Position numbers and translations under genes: made by a program | Notes under the pieces: generated by a model | What the model was told of the DNA's origin: nothing | Databases searched by the model: none | The model's input: the letters and a program-made list of their open reading frames with translations, nothing else | Shown: piece after piece, positions 25,136 to 34,042 of the stretch | How the letters are laid out: every line of letters begins with the position of its first letter | How positions within the stretch are numbered: the first letter of the stretch is position 1 | DNA from: an uncultured Clostridia bacterium | GTDB lineage: Bacteria; Bacillota; Clostridia; Oscillospirales; Acutalibacteraceae | DNA: 34,311 nt | Direction: 5' to 3' | Assembly (NCBI GenBank): GCA_937920235.1 | Contig: CALGUK010000012.1 | Span: 1 to 34,311, forward strand

Positions 25136-26076
25136 GTTATTATCTTGGGATTGATACAAGTAACTACACAACATCTGTTGCGATTTATGATAGCGACAAT
25201 AAATCTGTAATTAATAAAAAAATGCTGTTACCGGTTAAAAACGGAGAAAAAGGAATTCGTCAGAGCGATGCTGTTTTTCATCACACGATTCAGCTTCCGA
25301 AACTTTTTCGTGAGTTGTTTGATGAAATTGATGTAAAAATTGATGCAATAGGTGTATCCGTTAAGCCCTGCAATGATGATAATTCGTATATGCCTTGTTT
25401 TCTTGCCGGTGTATCTGTGGCTGTTTCATTATCCGAAACAATGAATATTCCTCTGTATGAATTTTCACATCAGGACGGACACATTGCTGCAGCTTTGTAT
25501 TCCTCCGGTATGCTTGATTTGTTTTACAGAGATTTTCTTGCGTTTCATATTTCCGGCGGAACTTCCCAGGCATTACTCGTATCACCAGCTAGCAAATACT
25601 TTAAAACCGTCAAGGTGTCTGACTCTCTTGATTTAAAAGCAGGACAAGCTATAGACAGAGTCGGAGTTTCGATGGGGCTTCAGTTTCCATGCGGACCCGA
25701 GCTTGAAAAATTAGCGCTTAAAAGCGAAAAAAATCTGACCAAAATCAAGGTTTTCAGACGCGACGGGTATTTTAGTCTCTCCGGTGTTGAGAATAAGTGC
25801 AAAAAGATGCTGGCTGAAGGTACTTCATACGAAGATGTCGCATTATATTGTCTTAGCTATATCTATTCAGCTCTCGATGATACTGTTTCTGAACTATTGG
25901 ATAAAAACGGTAATCTGCCGGTTGTGTTTTCCGGCGGTGTTATGTCAAACTCCATTATACGTAATGAAATTAAAAAGAAATACGATGCTTATTTTGCAGA
26001 ACCGAAGTTTTCAGCTGACAATGCTTGCGGAGTTGCTTTACTTGCATCTTTTTGCTATGAAAGGAATAAACAGTAA
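25132..26076 (+). CDS. TsaD/Kae1-like (peptidase M22 family) paralogue
   Basis: 314-residue ASKHA-fold protein of the Gcp/Kae1 family. Seen: nucleotide motif YLGIDTSNYTTSVAI (4-18), the metal-binding HxxxH as SHQDGHIAAAL (His113, His117), FHISGGTSQALLV (TsaD: SGGHTQ), VFSGGVMSNSIIRNEI, and ADNACGVALLA with the third metal ligand Asp. True TsaD makes the t6A tRNA modification with TsaB, TsaC and TsaE. This protein is about 25 residues shorter and has KPCNDDNSYMPCF in place of the usual GPGL region, so it is probably a second, lineage-specific paralogue. The metal site looks intact, so activity is possible. Its position between nusB and xseA is where folD is found in B. subtilis. Confidence 0.8.
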   Translation: MSYYLGIDTSNYTTSVAIYDSDNKSVINKKMLLPVKNGEKGIRQSDAVFHHTIQLPKLFRELFDEIDVKIDAIGVSVKPCNDDNSYMPCFLAGVSVAVSLSETMNIPLYEFSHQDGHIAAALYSSGMLDLFYRDFLAFHISGGTSQALLVSPASKYFKTVKVSDSLDLKAGQAIDRVGVSMGLQFPCGPELEKLALKSEKNLTKIKVFRRDGYFSLSGVENKCKKMLAEGTSYEDVALYCLSYIYSALDDTVSELLDKNGNLPVVFSGGVMSNSIIRNEIKKKYDAYFAEPKFSADNACGVALLASFCYERNKQ

Positions 26077-27272
26077 TGTATTCCCCATTAATACTTTCTG
26101 TTACACAGCTTAATTCATATGCCCGATCTGTTATTGAGGAAAACTGTACTCTTTCAAATGTGTTTGTAGTCGGTGAAATTTCAAATTTTGTTGACTATTA
26201 CAGAAGCGGACATTTATATATGAGCATAAAGGACAGTCAATCGGTCATAAGTGCCGTAATGTTTGCTTCTAATGCTTCAAAACTTAAATTTCAACCCCAA
26301 AACGGTATGTCGGTAATTATAAGAGGTCGTGTATCAATATATGAGAGAGACGGTAGATTTCAATTGTATATTGATGATATGCAACCGGACGGTGTCGGTG
26401 CACTTGCGCTTGCTTTTGAACAGCTTAAAGAGAAACTTTTTAAGGAAGGTCTTTTTGAAGAGACACATAAACTGGCTATTCCCAGCTTCCCGGAAAAAAT
26501 CGGTGTAATTTCCTCTCCGACAGGTGCAGCTGTGCAGGATGTTTTGAATATACTGAACCGTCGCTATCCTGTGGCTGAGGTTATATTTGCAGGTGTGCAG
26601 GTTCAGGGTGAACTTTCATCCGAGTCAATATGCAATGCGCTTGATTTGATGATGCAAACCGATGTTGATATAATAATTATAGCGCGTGGGGGCGGATCTG
26701 CAGAAGATTTGTGGTCGTTTAATGATGAAAAGCTTGCTTATAAAATTTACAATTTAAACATTCCCGTCATTTCTGGTGTAGGTCACGAGACTGATTTTAC
26801 TATTTGTGATTTTGTTGCCGATCTGAGAGCTCCTACTCCTTCGGCTGCGGCAGAACTCGCTGTTCCTGATATCAGGGAACAGAAATTTTATATTGAATCA
26901 TTAAGAAATTCTTTAAATCTTGCTTTTGAAGATAAAATCAGTACTTTAGAAAATGTTTTGAAAAGCCTTACTGAATCAAACGTTATTAAAAATCCACGGT
27001 ATATTATTGATAATTCTGAATTATATCTTGACTCTCTTTGTGATAGTCTTAATACCGCTTATAAAAGTATTGTTTATGATTTTTCGTCTGACTTTGCTGT
27101 TTTATGCTCAAAACTTGATTCATTAAATCCTTTTAAGGTCTTATCGCGAGGATATTCGCTTGTTAAGAAAGATGATAATATAATTTTTGATTCTAAGTCT
27201 TTGAAAAAAGGCGACGATGTTTCTATATGCTTTTCAAACGGAACTGCAAAAGCAAAAATTACTGAGGTGTAA
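26076..27272 (+). CDS. xseA: Exodeoxyribonuclease VII large subunit
   Basis: 398 residues. N-terminal OB-fold (SNFVDYYRSGHLYMSIKDSQSVISAVMF) binds single-stranded DNA; the catalytic region shows EKIGVISSPTGAAVQDVLNILNRRYP and IIARGGGSAEDLWSFNDEKLAYKIYNLNIPVISGVGHETDFTICDFVADLRAPTPSAAAE, diagnostic of XseA, then a coiled-coil and LSRGYSLV near the end. Exo VII degrades single-stranded DNA from both ends together with XseB. Start overlaps the upstream stop by one base (TAATG). Slightly shorter than E. coli XseA in the coiled-coil. Confidence 0.96.
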   Translation: MYSPLILSVTQLNSYARSVIEENCTLSNVFVVGEISNFVDYYRSGHLYMSIKDSQSVISAVMFASNASKLKFQPQNGMSVIIRGRVSIYERDGRFQLYIDDMQPDGVGALALAFEQLKEKLFKEGLFEETHKLAIPSFPEKIGVISSPTGAAVQDVLNILNRRYPVAEVIFAGVQVQGELSSESICNALDLMMQTDVDIIIIARGGGSAEDLWSFNDEKLAYKIYNLNIPVISGVGHETDFTICDFVADLRAPTPSAAAELAVPDIREQKFYIESLRNSLNLAFEDKISTLENVLKSLTESNVIKNPRYIIDNSELYLDSLCDSLNTAYKSIVYDFSSDFAVLCSKLDSLNPFKVLSRGYSLVKKDDNIIFDSKSLKKGDDVSICFSNGTAKAKITEV

Positions 27273-27275
27273 ATT

Positions 27276-27470
27276 ATGAATTTAACATATGAACAATCCG
27301 TAAGAAGACTTGAGGAAATTGTTTCAAAGCTTGAAGAGGGAAGCTTGTCCCTTGAGGATTCAATGTCCTTATACGAAGAGGGAATTGCTCTTTCCAAGTT
27401 CTGTATGAAAAAACTTTACGATGCAAAACAAAAAATAATTGATATAAATGAGGTCAAAAGAAATGACTGA
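27276..27470 (+). CDS. xseB: Exodeoxyribonuclease VII small subunit
   Basis: 64 residues forming a helical hairpin: NLTYEQSVRRLEEIVSKLEEGSLSLEDSMSLYEEGIALSKFCMKKLYDAKQKI, the classical XseB pattern. It packs on the XseA coiled-coil. GAGGTG lies about 7 nt upstream of ATG, 3 bases after the xseA stop. Its end overlaps ispA by 8 nt. Confidence 0.95.
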   Translation: MNLTYEQSVRRLEEIVSKLEEGSLSLEDSMSLYEEGIALSKFCMKKLYDAKQKIIDINEVKRND

Positions 27471-28341
27471 CATAAAATTATATATTGAACATCAGGCAGA
27501 TATTATTTCAAAAAGACTTTCTGTTCTTCTTTCTGAAAATATGGACTCAACTGTTCTTGAGGCAATGAAATACAGTGTTTCAAACGGCGGAAAAAGAATC
27601 AGACCTATTCTTTCAGTGGAATTTTCCAAGGTTTGTAACGGAAATATTTCTGCCGCAATCGATTTTGGTTGTGCCGTTGAAATGATTCACACATATTCAC
27701 TTATTCACGATGATCTTCCGTGTATGGATAATGACGATATGAGAAGGGGCAAGCCTTCCTGCCACATTGCTTTCGGTGAAGATAATGCTCTGCTTGCCGG
27801 CGACGCTTTGCTGACAGAAGCTTTCGGGACATTATCTTCTACAGAAAACGTGTGTTGTGAAAATAAGGTTCGTGCACTTAAATATCTTTCATCATTTGCC
27901 GGGATAAACGGCATGGTGGGTGGTCAGGTTCTTGATTTGCAGTTTGAACATACTGAACCGACCATAAATGAAATTCTTAAAATGTATTCATTAAAAACAT
28001 GCTGTCTTATTAAATCTGCTTGCGTTTTAGGATGTCTCACCGCATCGGAATATAATGAAAAATATATTTGTGCAGCCATTGATTATGCTGAAAATCTCGG
28101 AATTGCTTTTCAGATTCAGGACGACATTCTTGACATCGAAGGGGATGTTCTTTCACTCGGTAAACCTGTCGGAAGCGATGAAAAGAATGATAAATCAACA
28201 GCTGTTAAACATTTCGGTATTGAAAAGTCAAAAGAACTTGTAAAAGAATATACAGATAAGGCAATATCGGCATTAAGCGTCTTTGAAAATGCTGATACTT
28301 TAAAAGAAATTGCCTATATGCTTGTTAACAGAAAGAATTGA
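27463..28341 (+). CDS. ispA: Polyprenyl synthetase, farnesyl (or geranylgeranyl) diphosphate synthase
   Basis: 292 residues; condenses IPP with DMAPP/GPP to make FPP, precursor of undecaprenyl carriers and quinones. GGKRIRP (42-48), first Asp-rich motif HDDLPCMDNDDMRRGKP (DDx4D with the two-residue insertion of bacterial type II FPP synthases), GGQVLDLQFE, KTCCLIKSA and second Asp-rich motif QIQDDILDIEGD. ATG 27463 is preferred over 27448 since GAGGT (27450-27454) lies 8 nt upstream. Followed by dxs, so two isoprenoid genes are together. Product chain length is inferred, not shown. Confidence 0.92.
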   Translation: MTDIKLYIEHQADIISKRLSVLLSENMDSTVLEAMKYSVSNGGKRIRPILSVEFSKVCNGNISAAIDFGCAVEMIHTYSLIHDDLPCMDNDDMRRGKPSCHIAFGEDNALLAGDALLTEAFGTLSSTENVCCENKVRALKYLSSFAGINGMVGGQVLDLQFEHTEPTINEILKMYSLKTCCLIKSACVLGCLTASEYNEKYICAAIDYAENLGIAFQIQDDILDIEGDVLSLGKPVGSDEKNDKSTAVKHFGIEKSKELVKEYTDKAISALSVFENADTLKEIAYMLVNRKN

Positions 28342-28356
28342 TTGGAGTTTTCTTTA

Positions 28357-30207
28357 ATGGAGTATAAGATTTTAGAGAATATTTCTTCTCCCGAAGACTT
28401 AAAGAAACTTAATATTGATGAATTAAATCTGCTCACCGATGAAATCAGAGATTATATGATAAAAACTGTGTCTGAGACAGGTGGCCATTTATCATCTAAC
28501 CTCGGTGTTGTTGAGCTTTCTGTTGCTTTGCACAAAGTCTTTAATTCTCCCGATGATAAAATTATCTGGGATGTGGGACATCAGGTTTATACGCATAAGA
28601 TTTTAACGGGAAGATATATAAACTTTTCAACGCTGAGAAAAGAAAACGGAATCTCCGGATTTTGTGCACCTAATGAAAGTGAACACGATGTTTTTTACAG
28701 CGGACACTCCAGTACCTCAATTTCATCTGCTTTGGGAATTGCCGTTGCAAATAAGCTTGCGGGAAATATGAACTACACGATTGCTGTAATCGGTGACGGA
28801 GCGCTTACGGGCGGACTTGTTTATGAGGCGTTAAATAATGCTGGTCGCTCAGGAACAAAGCTTATTGTTATATTAAATGACAATGAAATGTCTATATCCG
28901 AAAATGTTGGTTCTATGGCAAGATATCTTGCTATTGTCCGTTCAAAACCCGAATATAACAAACTCAAAGCCAAAACAGAGCAAACTCTGAATAAAATTCC
29001 GCTTTTCGGGAAGAAAATTGCGAGTATTATTTCTAAAATTAAGACTAATATTAAAAATTCAATGTATGAAAGTACATTTTTTGAAGATTTAGGTTTTAAT
29101 TATATGGGACCTATCGACGGACATAATTTAGAGTATTTATGTGAAGCTCTGAATTCGGCTAAACTCAGTGACGATCCCGTTTTGCTTCATATATCAACAA
29201 TTAAGGGTAAGGGTTACGATTTCGCCGAAAAATCTCCGAGTATATACCATGGCATTTCGTCATTTAATATTGAATCGGGTGCTTGTGTATCAAAAAGCAA
29301 TAATTTTTCATCTGTTTTCGGTGAGGAGCTTTGCCGCATCGCTGAAAATAACGATAAAATATGTGCTATAACTGCTGCAATGTCTCTCGGAACAGGACTT
29401 GAGGACTTTTCTGTTAAATTTAAAGACAGATTTTATGATGTCGGTATAGCCGAGCAGCACGCAGTAACATTTGCTTCGGGACTTGCAAAAGGTGGTATGA
29501 TTCCTGTTTTTGCAGTTTATTCGACTTTTTTACAGCGTTCGTATGATCAGCTTGTTCACGACGGCACTCTCCAGAAGCAAAAAGTCATTATATGCGTTGA
29601 CAGAGCAGGCTTTGTCGGAGAAGACGGTGTAACTCATCAGGGATTATTGGATGTATCATTTTTAAACAGTATTCCTGATGTTACCGTATATTCTCCCGCA
29701 ACATACTCTATGCTGAGAAGTGATTTGAATCATGCTGTTAAAACGGAAAATAACCTCACAGTAATTCGATATCCGAGAGGTAGTGAGTATTCGGTTCCGA
29801 ATAACTTCTCTTTGACGGATGAAGATTATAATTATTTTAAGCTTGATAATAAAATTATTGTTATAAGTTACGGAAGAATTTCGGTTAACGTATTAAATGC
29901 CGTAAACAAATTAAAGGATAACGGTATTTTTGTATCTGTACTTTTACTTAATAAAATTAAACCTATTGAAAAGGAAATTGTGAATATCTCTAAAGAATAT
30001 GATAAGGTCGTATTTTTTGAAGAAACAGTCATTTCCGGAAGTATCGGTGAATCGTTAGGTTCAAAACTGTTATCGGCAGGATTTATGGGTAAATTTAAGC
30101 ATATTGCCGTAAATGACACTTTTGTCAGTCACGCTTCAGTTGACAGCCTTATGAAAAAATACGGATTTGATACAGACAGTATAGTTGAAATCTTGCAGGA
30201 GAATTAA
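28357..30207 (+). CDS. dxs: 1-deoxy-D-xylulose-5-phosphate synthase
   Basis: 616 residues; thiamine-diphosphate enzyme joining pyruvate and glyceraldehyde-3-phosphate, the first step of the MEP isoprenoid route. GGHLSSNLGVVEL, WDVGHQVYTHKILTGR, GHSSTSISSALG, ThDP motif GDGALTGG...LNDNEMSIS (146-180), IDGHN, KGKGYDFAE, FYDVGIAEQHAVTFASGLA with the catalytic Glu, and DRAGFVGEDGVTHQGLLD. ATG 28357 is preferred over the TTG at 28342, whose bases form the TTGGAG ribosome site. Implies use of the MEP pathway rather than mevalonate. Confidence 0.97.
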   Translation: MEYKILENISSPEDLKKLNIDELNLLTDEIRDYMIKTVSETGGHLSSNLGVVELSVALHKVFNSPDDKIIWDVGHQVYTHKILTGRYINFSTLRKENGISGFCAPNESEHDVFYSGHSSTSISSALGIAVANKLAGNMNYTIAVIGDGALTGGLVYEALNNAGRSGTKLIVILNDNEMSISENVGSMARYLAIVRSKPEYNKLKAKTEQTLNKIPLFGKKIASIISKIKTNIKNSMYESTFFEDLGFNYMGPIDGHNLEYLCEALNSAKLSDDPVLLHISTIKGKGYDFAEKSPSIYHGISSFNIESGACVSKSNNFSSVFGEELCRIAENNDKICAITAAMSLGTGLEDFSVKFKDRFYDVGIAEQHAVTFASGLAKGGMIPVFAVYSTFLQRSYDQLVHDGTLQKQKVIICVDRAGFVGEDGVTHQGLLDVSFLNSIPDVTVYSPATYSMLRSDLNHAVKTENNLTVIRYPRGSEYSVPNNFSLTDEDYNYFKLDNKIIVISYGRISVNVLNAVNKLKDNGIFVSVLLLNKIKPIEKEIVNISKEYDKVVFFEETVISGSIGESLGSKLLSAGFMGKFKHIAVNDTFVSHASVDSLMKKYGFDTDSIVEILQEN

Positions 30208-30208
30208 A

Positions 30209-31024
30209 ATGTCAGATAAAAAAAGACTTGATACCGTTATCGTTGAATTAGGATTTGCCGAAACCCGCTCAAAAGCATCTGCATTAATTATGGCAGGTGA
30301 AATATATGTTAACGGTAATAAAGAAACAAAAGCGGGTTATGCCGTCAAAGAAAAGGATAAAGTGGAGTTTGTCGGTAAAAAAATGCCTTTTGTCAGCCGT
30401 GGTGGATATAAACTTGAAAAAGCTATCAAATCCTTTTCAATCAAACTAGACGATACTGTTTGTATGGATATCGGCGCATCAACAGGCGGCTTTACCGATT
30501 GTATGCTTCAAAGCGGTGCTGCAAAGGTTTATTCAATAGATGTAGGATATGGTCAGCTCGCATGGAAGCTCAGAACTGATCCCAGAGTCGTCAATCTTGA
30601 AAGAACAAATTTCCGCTATCTTACCCATGAAACTGTTACCGAGAAAATAGACTTTGCAAGTATTGATGTTTCGTTTATTTCATTAAAAAAGATTTTACCT
30701 GTTTTATCGGAATTCCTCAATAATAACGGAAAAACTGTTGCGTTGATAAAGCCTCAGTTCGAAGCAGGAAAGGAAAAAGTAGGTAAAAAAGGTGTTGTAA
30801 GAGATAAAAACACACATAAAGAAGTAGTAACCGAAATTGTTAACTTTGCATATGAAAACGGTTTCTCAGTTATGAATCTTGATTTTTCACCGATAAGAGG
30901 ACCTGAAGGAAATATTGAGTATCTTCTTTTGTTGAAAAAAGAGAGTAATAATACTAATTCTGTAAATAAAGAAATTATTGATTTTGTTGTTGAAAAATCT
31001 CATTCGGAATTAAGTGGTGATTAA
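30209..31024 (+). CDS. tlyA: TlyA-family rRNA 2'-O-methyltransferase
   Basis: 271 residues: N-terminal S4 RNA-binding domain (KRLDTVIVELGFAETRSKASALIMAGEIYVNG, 4-35) and an FtsJ/RrmJ-like methyltransferase domain with SAM motif DIGASTGGFTDCMLQSGAAKVYSIDVGYGQLAWKLR and ALIKPQFEAGKEKVGKKGVVRD. Mycobacterial TlyA methylates C1409 of 16S and C1920 of 23S rRNA; in Firmicutes the target is usually taken as 23S C1920. AGGAGA about 6 nt before ATG 30209 fixes the start. It begins one base after the dxs stop. Confidence 0.92.
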   Translation: MSDKKRLDTVIVELGFAETRSKASALIMAGEIYVNGNKETKAGYAVKEKDKVEFVGKKMPFVSRGGYKLEKAIKSFSIKLDDTVCMDIGASTGGFTDCMLQSGAAKVYSIDVGYGQLAWKLRTDPRVVNLERTNFRYLTHETVTEKIDFASIDVSFISLKKILPVLSEFLNNNGKTVALIKPQFEAGKEKVGKKGVVRDKNTHKEVVTEIVNFAYENGFSVMNLDFSPIRGPEGNIEYLLLLKKESNNTNSVNKEIIDFVVEKSHSELSGD

Positions 31025-31025
31025 A

Positions 31026-31874
31026 ATGGTCGTCGGAATTATACCAAATTTTACAAGAGAAAAAACCCCCGAAGTTTTAGAACATACTCTTAAGTATCTG
31101 AAAGAGTTTAAAATTGATTATCTTTTTGATAATTCATTATTCGGGTGTATATCCGCCGACTCTTCTGTATTTACTGACAATATCTACGACGATTCAGATG
31201 TAATTATTGCAATAGGCGGAGACGGATCTTTTATTCATTCAGCCAAAGAGGCTGCAATACATAAAAAACCTGTTCTTTGCATAAATGCAGGTCATCTTGC
31301 TTTTTTGGCAGGACTTGAAGGTAATGAGCTGTGCTTGTTAAAAAAACTAATTACAGAGGAATTTTCAAGTGATAAAAGAATGATGCTTGAGGTCACTTTA
31401 AAAACAAAAAGCGAAGAGAGACTTCTCGGATATTGTCTCAATGATGTTGCCATTGCAAGATACGGTGACATAAAGCTTATTGATTTAAATGTATACTGTA
31501 ATGATAAGATGATCAATAATTACAGAGGAGACGGTGTTGTTATTTCAACTCCAACGGGTTCTACAGCATATTCCTGGTCTGCGGGAGGACCGGTTATTGA
31601 TCCGGATTTAAGTTGTATTACTCTCACACCAATTTGCACTCATTCACCATTAAATCGCTCATTGGTTTTCAATGATAAATCAAATATAAAAGTGTGTTCT
31701 GCTTTAGATAACAGCAGAATTTGTTTGTCAACCGACGGAGAAAACTCTCTTGAGCTTACAGAAGATTTTGAGATTATAATAAAAAAATCAAAATATTATG
31801 CTGAGTTTATCAGAATTAAATCAGATGAATTTTTTGACATACTCAATAGCAAACTTGCGCAAAGGAAAATATAA
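31026..31874 (+). CDS. nadK: NAD kinase
   Basis: 282 residues; phosphorylates NAD to NADP. IAIGGDGSFIHSAKEA with GGDG (64-67), NAGHLAFL (the usual NxGxLGFL with G to A), RGDGVVISTPTGSTAYSWSAGGPVIDP and LTPICTHSPLNRSLVF are diagnostic. The frame is open from GTG 31014 inside tlyA, but GTGGTGA followed by 5 nt precedes ATG 31026, which gives the typical NadK N-terminus. nadK between tlyA and argR is a common Clostridia arrangement; it is absent from this place in B. subtilis. Confidence 0.95.
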   Translation: MVVGIIPNFTREKTPEVLEHTLKYLKEFKIDYLFDNSLFGCISADSSVFTDNIYDDSDVIIAIGGDGSFIHSAKEAAIHKKPVLCINAGHLAFLAGLEGNELCLLKKLITEEFSSDKRMMLEVTLKTKSEERLLGYCLNDVAIARYGDIKLIDLNVYCNDKMINNYRGDGVVISTPTGSTAYSWSAGGPVIDPDLSCITLTPICTHSPLNRSLVFNDKSNIKVCSALDNSRICLSTDGENSLELTEDFEIIIKKSKYYAEFIRIKSDEFFDILNSKLAQRKI

Positions 31875-32321
31875 ATGAAAAAAACACGTCATGAATTAAT
31901 CTTGAATTATATCAAAAATAACAACGTATCTCGACAGGAAGAAATTATAAATATGCTTTCTGATAATGGATTTGTTGTAACACAAGCCACGATATCGCGA
32001 GATATTAAGGAATTAAAAATTATCAAGGAGCACTTTGGCAAAAACGATATAAGATATGCTGTAAGCAAAAAAGCTGACAATGAGGATAATTATAAAATGA
32101 TTTTTACACGGTCTGCTGTTTCTGCAACCGCAGCAATGAACATTATTGTTGTCAAGTGTTATTCCGGAACAGCAAATGCAGCCTGTATTGCTCTTGACAG
32201 TATGAACTTACCCGGTTTAGTCGGAACTATTGCAGGAGATGATACAATTTTTGCTGCTTGTAAGGATATTGAAGCAACTTCATATATTATAAATAAAATA
32301 AATTCACTTCTTAAGGGCTGA
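31875..32321 (+). CDS. argR: Arginine repressor ArgR/AhrC
   Basis: 148-residue hexameric regulator of arginine metabolism. N-terminal winged helix with VSRQEEIINMLSDNGFVVTQATISRDIKELKIIK (DNA-contacting TQATISRD); C-terminal arginine-binding domain with ANAACIALDSMNLPGLVGTIAGDDTIFAACKD, where the DD pair contacts arginine. AAAGGA is about 8 nt upstream. The ATG follows the nadK stop with no gap. Confidence 0.95.
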   Translation: MKKTRHELILNYIKNNNVSRQEEIINMLSDNGFVVTQATISRDIKELKIIKEHFGKNDIRYAVSKKADNEDNYKMIFTRSAVSATAAMNIIVVKCYSGTANAACIALDSMNLPGLVGTIAGDDTIFAACKDIEATSYIINKINSLLKG

Positions 32322-32326
32322 TATTT

Positions 32327-34000
32327 ATGCTGTCAAATCTTAAAATATCAGATATTGCTATCATCAAAGAGGCTGTTATCGATTTTGATAACGGTCTTAA
32401 TGTACTTACAGGCGAAACAGGTGCAGGTAAATCAATTATTATTGATGCAATCAATGCAATACTTGGTGAACGAACTTCTCGTGAACTTATCAGAACAGGT
32501 AGTAGCAACGCGGATGTTTCCGCCTTTTTTGAAAACATAAATGACGATGTAATTGCAATTCTCAATGAGTTTGGTATTGAATGCGAAGAAGATAGGTCCT
32601 TACTGGTTTCAAGAAAGATTTCACTTGACGGTAAAAATGTCTGCAGAATTAACGGTACAAGTGTTACTGTTTCAATGCTTAAAAAGATAGGACAAGCACT
32701 TATAAATGTTCATGGTCAGATGGATAACCACAATCTTCTTAACGAAGAATTACATTACACATATATTGACAGCTTTGCAGAAAACAATAGTATTCATAAT
32801 GAATACCTGTGCGCATATAACGATTATTGCAATCTAAAAAAAAGATATGATAATTTAATTACAAACGAGAGCGAAAAGGCAAGAAAAATTGATTTATTAT
32901 CATATCAGATAAAAGAAATTGAAGATGCAGGAATAAAATTAGGTGAGTGGGATGAACTTGAAAAACGTAAGAAAGTCTTGCGGAATGCCGAACAACTTCT
33001 TGCATTTGTAAATAATGCTGTTGAAATAATAAACGGAAATGACAATTTTTCAGGTGTTGCAGATATGCTAAACTCTGCATCAAATTCACTTGCCAGAGCA
33101 GCAGCTTTTGATGAAACATTAAATACAATTTCAGATGCAGTTGCAGAAATGTCATATAATATTGCAGATTGTGCAAGCGAACTTAACAGCTTTTTATATT
33201 CTCTTAATGTTAACCCTAATGAACTTGATATAATCGAAGAAAGGTTGGATATTCTTTTCAGACTTTCTAAAAAATACGGTAAAAACGAAGAAGAAATACT
33301 CGAGTTTCTTGAAAATGCGCAAAAAGAGCTTGATGACATCACTTTTTCTGACAAGCTTAAGGAAAAACTTGAAGCTGAACTTAATGAGAAATATGATGTG
33401 TTGGATAAGGCTGGTCGTAAGCTGTCTGCTAATCGTCAAAAATACGGAGAAATCTTTATAAGCAAAGTAAAAGATGAATTATCTTTTTTGGATATGTCAT
33501 CAATTTCATTTGAGATTGTGCAGAATAGAAAAGCGTTTGATGAAACAGGTTCAGATGAAATTTGTTTCTTAATTTCTGCTAATGCAGGTGAAGAGCCAAA
33601 ACCGCTTTCAAAGATTGCATCAGGTGGTGAATTGTCAAGAATTATGCTTGCAATAAAAAATGTATTGGCATCAAAAGACAATGTTCAAACACTTATTTTT
33701 GACGAAGTGGATACCGGTGTAAGTGGTCGCGCAGCACAGAAAATCGGAATTAAGCTTAAAGAAGTTTCTAAAAATCGTCAAGTGCTTTGTGTAACTCATC
33801 TTGCACAGATAGCTTGTTTTGCTGATTATCATTTTTTGATTTCAAAATCTGAATGTGATAATAAGACATACACAAAAGTTCAATCTCTTGACAACAACGG
33901 TAAAATTCATGAATTGGCAAGAATTATTGGTGGTATTGAGTCAACTCAACTTTCACTTGCTGCTGCGGCAGAAATGATTGAAAATGCAAAGAAATATTAA
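32327..34000 (+). CDS. recN: DNA repair protein RecN
   Basis: 557-residue SMC-like ATPase that gathers at double-strand breaks and helps recombination. Walker A GETGAGKS (29-36), INVHGQMDNHNLL (Q-loop region), a central coiled-coil of about 260 residues, then signature LSKIASGGELSRIMLAIKN, Walker B TLIFDEVDTGVSGRAAQKIG and VLCVTHLAQIACFADYHFLISK. AAGGG lies about 9 nt before ATG. The stop is one base before the -35 of the T-box promoter, leaving no room for a separate terminator. Confidence 0.96.
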   Translation: MLSNLKISDIAIIKEAVIDFDNGLNVLTGETGAGKSIIIDAINAILGERTSRELIRTGSSNADVSAFFENINDDVIAILNEFGIECEEDRSLLVSRKISLDGKNVCRINGTSVTVSMLKKIGQALINVHGQMDNHNLLNEELHYTYIDSFAENNSIHNEYLCAYNDYCNLKKRYDNLITNESEKARKIDLLSYQIKEIEDAGIKLGEWDELEKRKKVLRNAEQLLAFVNNAVEIINGNDNFSGVADMLNSASNSLARAAAFDETLNTISDAVAEMSYNIADCASELNSFLYSLNVNPNELDIIEERLDILFRLSKKYGKNEEEILEFLENAQKELDDITFSDKLKEKLEAELNEKYDVLDKAGRKLSANRQKYGEIFISKVKDELSFLDMSSISFEIVQNRKAFDETGSDEICFLISANAGEEPKPLSKIASGGELSRIMLAIKNVLASKDNVQTLIFDEVDTGVSGRAAQKIGIKLKEVSKNRQVLCVTHLAQIACFADYHFLISKSECDNKTYTKVQSLDNNGKIHELARIIGGIESTQLSLAAAAEMIENAKKY

Positions 34001-34001
34001 C

Positions 34002-34029
34002 TTGACAAAAAAATATAATTGTGTATAAT
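34002..34029 (+). promoter_or_regulatory. Consensus sigma-A promoter of the T-box transcript
   Basis: Perfect TTGACA (34002-34007), 16-bp spacer, perfect TATAAT (34024-34029). The strongest promoter in the window. Transcription should begin near 34036. Confidence 0.9.
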
Positions 34030-34042
34030 ATTTTCAATGACT

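Noticed and set aside
32905..33354. Minus-strand open frame of 149 codons in recN
   Set aside because: Antisense of the RecN coiled-coil; Ser-rich composition follows from the complementary codons.
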